From positions 3,224,001 through 3,288,000 of the forward strand of contig OY970326.1 in assembly GCA_963717155.1 (NCBI GenBank): DNA of 64,000 nucleotides. Reading direction: 5' to 3'. Position 1 is the stretch's first letter, and the number at the start of each line of letters is the position of its first letter. The translations under genes were made by a program, and so were the position numbers. The notes below the pieces were generated by a model. The model was not told the DNA's origin. It saw nothing but the letters and a program-made list of their open reading frames with translations, and searched no databases. This document shows, in pieces, positions 61,451-64,000 of the stretch. This DNA is from G963717155 sp963717155 (GTDB lineage Bacteria > Actinomycetota > Thermoleophilia > Gaiellales > JALYLC01).

Positions 61451-62570
61451 ATGTGGCACGGAAGGCACGGTTCCCGTCCCCCCTGGTGGCCGGCCGACCA
61501 GTCGTGGCCGCCGCCGAAGGCGCGACGTCCGTCCCGCCGCTTCATGCTGCGCTTCGGCCTCATGTTCTCGCTGCTGCTGCTGACGGTGGCCGCGATCGTC
61601 GCCGCGGGAGTCTGGGCCGCGCTCGTCGCCGTCGGCGCGATCTCCGCCTCGTCCGGGCTCCGCGTCGTCGCGCTCGTGATCCTCGTCGCCGGTATCGGCT
61701 GCTTCCTCGTTCTCGGGCGCGCGGTCAGACGGAGGGTGGCCCCCCTCGGGTCGTTGATCGAGGCTGCGGCACAGATCGAGCGCGGCGACTACTCCGCCCG
61801 GGTCCCCGAGCGTGGTGGACGTGACGTCCGCGGGCTCGCGCGCGCCTTCAACGCGATGAGTGCACGACTGAGCGCGATCGACACGCAGCGGCGCGCGTTC
61901 CTTGCCGACGTCGCCCACGAGCTGCGGACGCCGCTCTCGATCATGCGCGGGCGGCTCGAGGCGATGCTGGACGGTATCCACCCGCGCGACGACGAGCACC
62001 TCCGTGCGATCCTCGAGCATGCCGCGTCGCTCGAGCGGCTGGTCGGCGACGTCGCGACGGTCGCGCAGGCCGAGACCGGCGGGCTCCCCCTCCATCTCGA
62101 GCAGGTCGACCTGGCCGTGCTCGCGCACGCCGTCGCGGACGACTTCGGCGAGGCGGGCGCGTGAGGCCGGCCTCGAGATCAGCGTGCATGTTCAGGGCGA
62201 GACGATGCCGATCACCGCCGACCCGGCCCGCATCCGCCAGGCGCTCGCCAACCTCGTGGCGAACGCGCTGCGCTACGGCGCACCGGGCGGCGCGATCGAG
62301 ATCCGGGTCGAGCGCACGGCGCGCGGCGCCGTCATCGCCGTCCACGACGACGGCCCGGGGATGCCGCCCGAGATCCTCGAGCGCGCGTTCGAGCGCTTCG
62401 TGCGGGGCCCCGACTCGACGGGCAGCGGGCTCGGGCTCGCGATCGTCGCCGACATCGCCGCGGCCCACGGCGGCTCGGTGAGCGCCACGAGCACACCCCG
62501 GGACGGGACGACCGTCGCACTCGTCCTGCCATCGCCCGCGCGAGAGGATCCGCGTGACGCACGCCGATGA
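61451..62570 (+). CDS. HAMP-containing sensor histidine kinase (one frameshift)
   Basis: Two membrane helices (FGLMFSLLLLTVAAIVAAGV and VVALVILVAGIGCFLVLG) with a very short periplasmic loop are followed by HAMP (RRRVAPLGSLIEAAAQIERG). The dimerisation box has phospho-His (FLADVAHELRTPLSIMRGRL). After a one-base shift near 62160 comes the ATPase domain (RQALANLVANALRYGAPGGA, DDGPGMPPEILERAFERFVR, GSGLGLAIVADIAAAHGG). About 372 residues when joined. The tiny loop suggests sensing within the membrane or via a partner, perhaps the small membrane protein upstream. Its stop overlaps the next gene by 17 bp. Confidence 0.85.
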
Positions 62571-63684
62571 CATCGAGCGGATGCTCGACAGCTATCGCGG
62601 CCGCATCGGGCTGCCCGTCGAGGACGTCGCGACGCCGGCACTGGTGCTCGATGTCGAGGCGCTCGAGCGCAACATCGCCGCGATGCAGCAGCGAACGGCC
62701 GGCGGTGCGGCGCTCCGCCCGCACGCGAAGGCGCACAAGTCGGCGGAGATCGCCCGCCTGCAGCTGCGCGCCGGCGCGATCGGGATCATGACCGCCACCG
62801 CGTGGGAGGCGCTCGCGCTCGCGCGCGCGGGCGTCCCGGAGATACTCGTCGGCAACGTCGTGCGCGGCGCGGCCCGCTGTGCCGCCGTCGCCGGCGCGGC
62901 GACCCATACCGCGACGACGGTGCTGGTCGACGACGTCACGAACGCCGACGAGCTTGCCGCGGCGGCGCGACACGCCGGCGTCGAGCTCGACGTGCTGGTG
63001 GACGTCGACGTCGGGCAGCACCGCACCGGGGCGCGCACGCTCGGGGAGGCCGTCGAGCTTGCACGACACATCGCACGCGCCCCCGGTCTTCGGTTGCGTG
63101 GCGTCCACGGCTACGAGGGACACGTCTCGCTCGAGCAGGACGCCGATCGCCGGCGCGCCGGCGCCGCCGCGGCGTCGGACGATCGGGCGGCGTTCGTCGA
63201 CGCGATCCGTGCCGATGGGCACCTCGTCGAGATCGTCTCGGCCGGCGGCACCGGCATGTGGGACTCGACCGGTCGCGACCCTCGTGTCAGCGAGCTCCAT
63301 CCCGGCTCGTACGTCTTCATGGATACCGCGCACTGGTGTCAGGTGCCTGACCCCGAGGCCAGCCTGTGCGTGCTCGCGACGGTCCTGACCCGGAAGGGCC
63401 AGACCGTCGTCCTCGATGCCGGCCGCAAGACGCTCGGCACGATCGACCCGAGCCCGCCGACCATCCGCGACGTGCCGGGTCCGATCCGGATGTTCCACGA
63501 GGAGCATCTCGCCATCGAGACCGCCACTCACGCCCCTCGCCCGGGCACGGTCGTCCAGATCGTCCCGAGCTACGCGCCGGCGGCGGTGTCCCTGCACGAG
63601 GTCTACCACCTCGTCGAGCAGGGCCGCGTGGTCGACGTCTGGCCCGTCCTTGCACGAGGCGGAGGTCGCGAGGGAGCTCGCTGA
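62554..63684 (+). CDS. D-threonine-aldolase/D-serine-dehydratase-like PLP enzyme (fold type III)
   Basis: A 376-residue alanine-racemase-like barrel: LPVEDVATPALVLDVEALER, ALRPHAKAHKSAEIARLQLR (PLP-binding Lys), GIMTATAWEALALARAG, DVLVDVDVGQHRTGARTLGE, GYEGHVSLEQDADRRR and the C-terminal FMDTAHWCQVPDPEASLCVL with a His/Cys/Asp metal-site look. Enzymes of this group cleave D-threonine-type or dehydrate D-serine-type amino acids with PLP and a divalent metal. Start GTG 62554 lies inside the kinase gene end. Substrate undetermined. Confidence 0.82.
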   Translation: MTHADDIERMLDSYRGRIGLPVEDVATPALVLDVEALERNIAAMQQRTAGGAALRPHAKAHKSAEIARLQLRAGAIGIMTATAWEALALARAGVPEILVGNVVRGAARCAAVAGAATHTATTVLVDDVTNADELAAAARHAGVELDVLVDVDVGQHRTGARTLGEAVELARHIARAPGLRLRGVHGYEGHVSLEQDADRRRAGAAAASDDRAAFVDAIRADGHLVEIVSAGGTGMWDSTGRDPRVSELHPGSYVFMDTAHWCQVPDPEASLCVLATVLTRKGQTVVLDAGRKTLGTIDPSPPTIRDVPGPIRMFHEEHLAIETATHAPRPGTVVQIVPSYAPAAVSLHEVYHLVEQGRVVDVWPVLARGGGREGAR

Positions 63685-63685
63685 C

Positions 63686-63771
63686 CGCCGCCGGCGCGCA
63701 CCAAGGGGAGACCTTTTCCGGAGCCTTACCCAGTCGACATGGAGTCCCGGAAGGAGTGCGCGCCGGCGGCG
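63686..63771. terminator. 16-bp inverted repeat between convergent genes
   Basis: CGCCGCCGGCGCGCAC (63686-63701) is repeated inverted and perfectly as GTGCGCGCCGGCGGCG (63756-63771), 54 nt apart. It begins 1 bp after the stop of the PLP enzyme and precedes the end of the opposing uracil-DNA glycosylase gene. It could form a strong cruciform or a bidirectional terminator; there is no T tract. Confidence 0.45.
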
Positions 63772-63812
63772 TTCGGCGCCTTCTGCCACGGACGGCGAGA
63801 TCTCAAACCCGA

Positions 63813-64000
63813 CTACGCGTCGACGAGGTCTGCCGCGAGTCTCAGGTCGGCGACGAACGCCTCCATCTGCTCGGCCCGCTGCTCGCTCGGGGCGCGGAGG
63901 ATCGACGACGGATGCACCGTCGCGACCGTGACGAGACCCTCCGGGCCGTCCGGCACGACGCCGCGCTGCTTCAGGACGCTGAAGCCGGAGCCGAGCAGCG
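63813..64000 (-). CDS. Uracil-DNA glycosylase (UdgX/family 4-5 type), C-terminal end
   Basis: The last 61 codons of a minus-strand gene entering from beyond the window: LLGSGFSVLKQRGVVPDGPE, VTVATVHPSSILRAPSEQRA and MEAFVADLRLAADLVDA, ending in TAG at 63815-63813. The VATVHPSSILRAP segment is the conserved second active-site motif (HPSxLLR) of family 4/UdgX uracil-DNA glycosylases, base-excision repair enzymes that remove uracil from DNA. The first motif is outside the window. Confidence 0.85.
   Translation of the reverse strand, partial: LLGSGFSVLKQRGVVPDGPEGLVTVATVHPSSILRAPSEQRAEQMEAFVADLRLAADLVDA

Overview
The window is very GC-rich, uses GTG starts freely, packs genes with 4-nt ATGA/GTGA stop-start overlaps, and has several promoters whose -10 box sits 6-7 nt upstream of the start codon (leaderless transcripts). 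This fits a high-GC actinobacterium. The enzyme repertoire resembles soil Thermoleophilia/Solirubrobacterales, but no rRNA or marker gene confirms that. No tRNA, rRNA, CRISPR array, transposase or integrase was recognised.

Layout. 1-3.4 kb: 5' end of a GH13 alpha-glucosidase, a LacI regulator, a divergent Zn-dehydrogenase and an SDR. 3.4-8.7 kb: a branched-chain-type ABC importer (SBP-LivH-LivM-LivG-LivF). 8.7-14.2 kb: Zn-alcohol dehydrogenase, GntR regulator, benzoylformate-decarboxylase-like TPP enzyme, a divergent lactate/malate-type dehydrogenase and an acyl-CoA dehydrogenase. 14.3-19.1 kb: SDR remnant, cupin-SigG sigma factor-VOC operon, an ATPase/winged-helix regulator and a small ABM-fold protein. 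19.1-24.9 kb: an acyl-CoA dehydrogenase whose last ~200 bp recur 4.4 kb later, bracketing a heavily frameshifted block (COG4280-like membrane protein, multicopper oxidase, MFS transporter). 24.9-29.1 kb: VIT transporter, esterase, OafA-type acyltransferase. 29.1-50.2 kb: the core of the window, a catabolic region for lignin-type aromatics. 50.2-54.7 kb: a MarR-PDZ regulator with a cytosolic HtrA-like protease, a DUF1989 protein and an Rpf-like secreted protein. 53.6-59.3 kb: a MoxR-DUF58-VWA-secreted protein-VWA-HtrA operon. 59.5-64 kb: polysaccharide deacetylase, two-component system, D-threonine-aldolase-like enzyme and the end of a uracil-DNA glycosylase.

How the aromatic genes fit together. 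A p-hydroxycinnamoyl-CoA hydratase/lyase (48.9 kb) turns feruloyl- or coumaroyl-CoA into the aldehyde. A LigM-type O-demethylase (35.8-37.2 kb) removes methoxy groups from vanillate or 3-O-methylgallate. A VOC extradiol dioxygenase, a DUF6282 hydrolase, a GalB-type hydratase and a GalC/LigK-type aldolase (43.8-47.0 kb) look like a ring-cleavage route ending in pyruvate and oxaloacetate. Two GMC oxidoreductases, two orphan E1 alpha/beta pairs, an acetoacetyl-CoA-synthetase-like ligase and an amidohydrolase lie among them. LigAB, LigI and a feruloyl-CoA ligase are not in the window.

Regulatory sequence ties distant parts together. A 28-bp element with an IclR-like half-palindrome fused to a -35 box occurs both before the ABC importer (3.4 kb) and before ligM, next to the iclR gene (37.27 kb). 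A 19-bp palindrome occurs before both the hydratase/lyase (48.83 kb) and the GMC oxidase (30.70 kb).

Quality caveat: single-base frameshifts are common in 2.3-24.7 kb and 54.7-62.2 kb, but none is evident from 24.9 to 54.7 kb. Many apparently broken genes are therefore probably intact genes carrying consensus errors.
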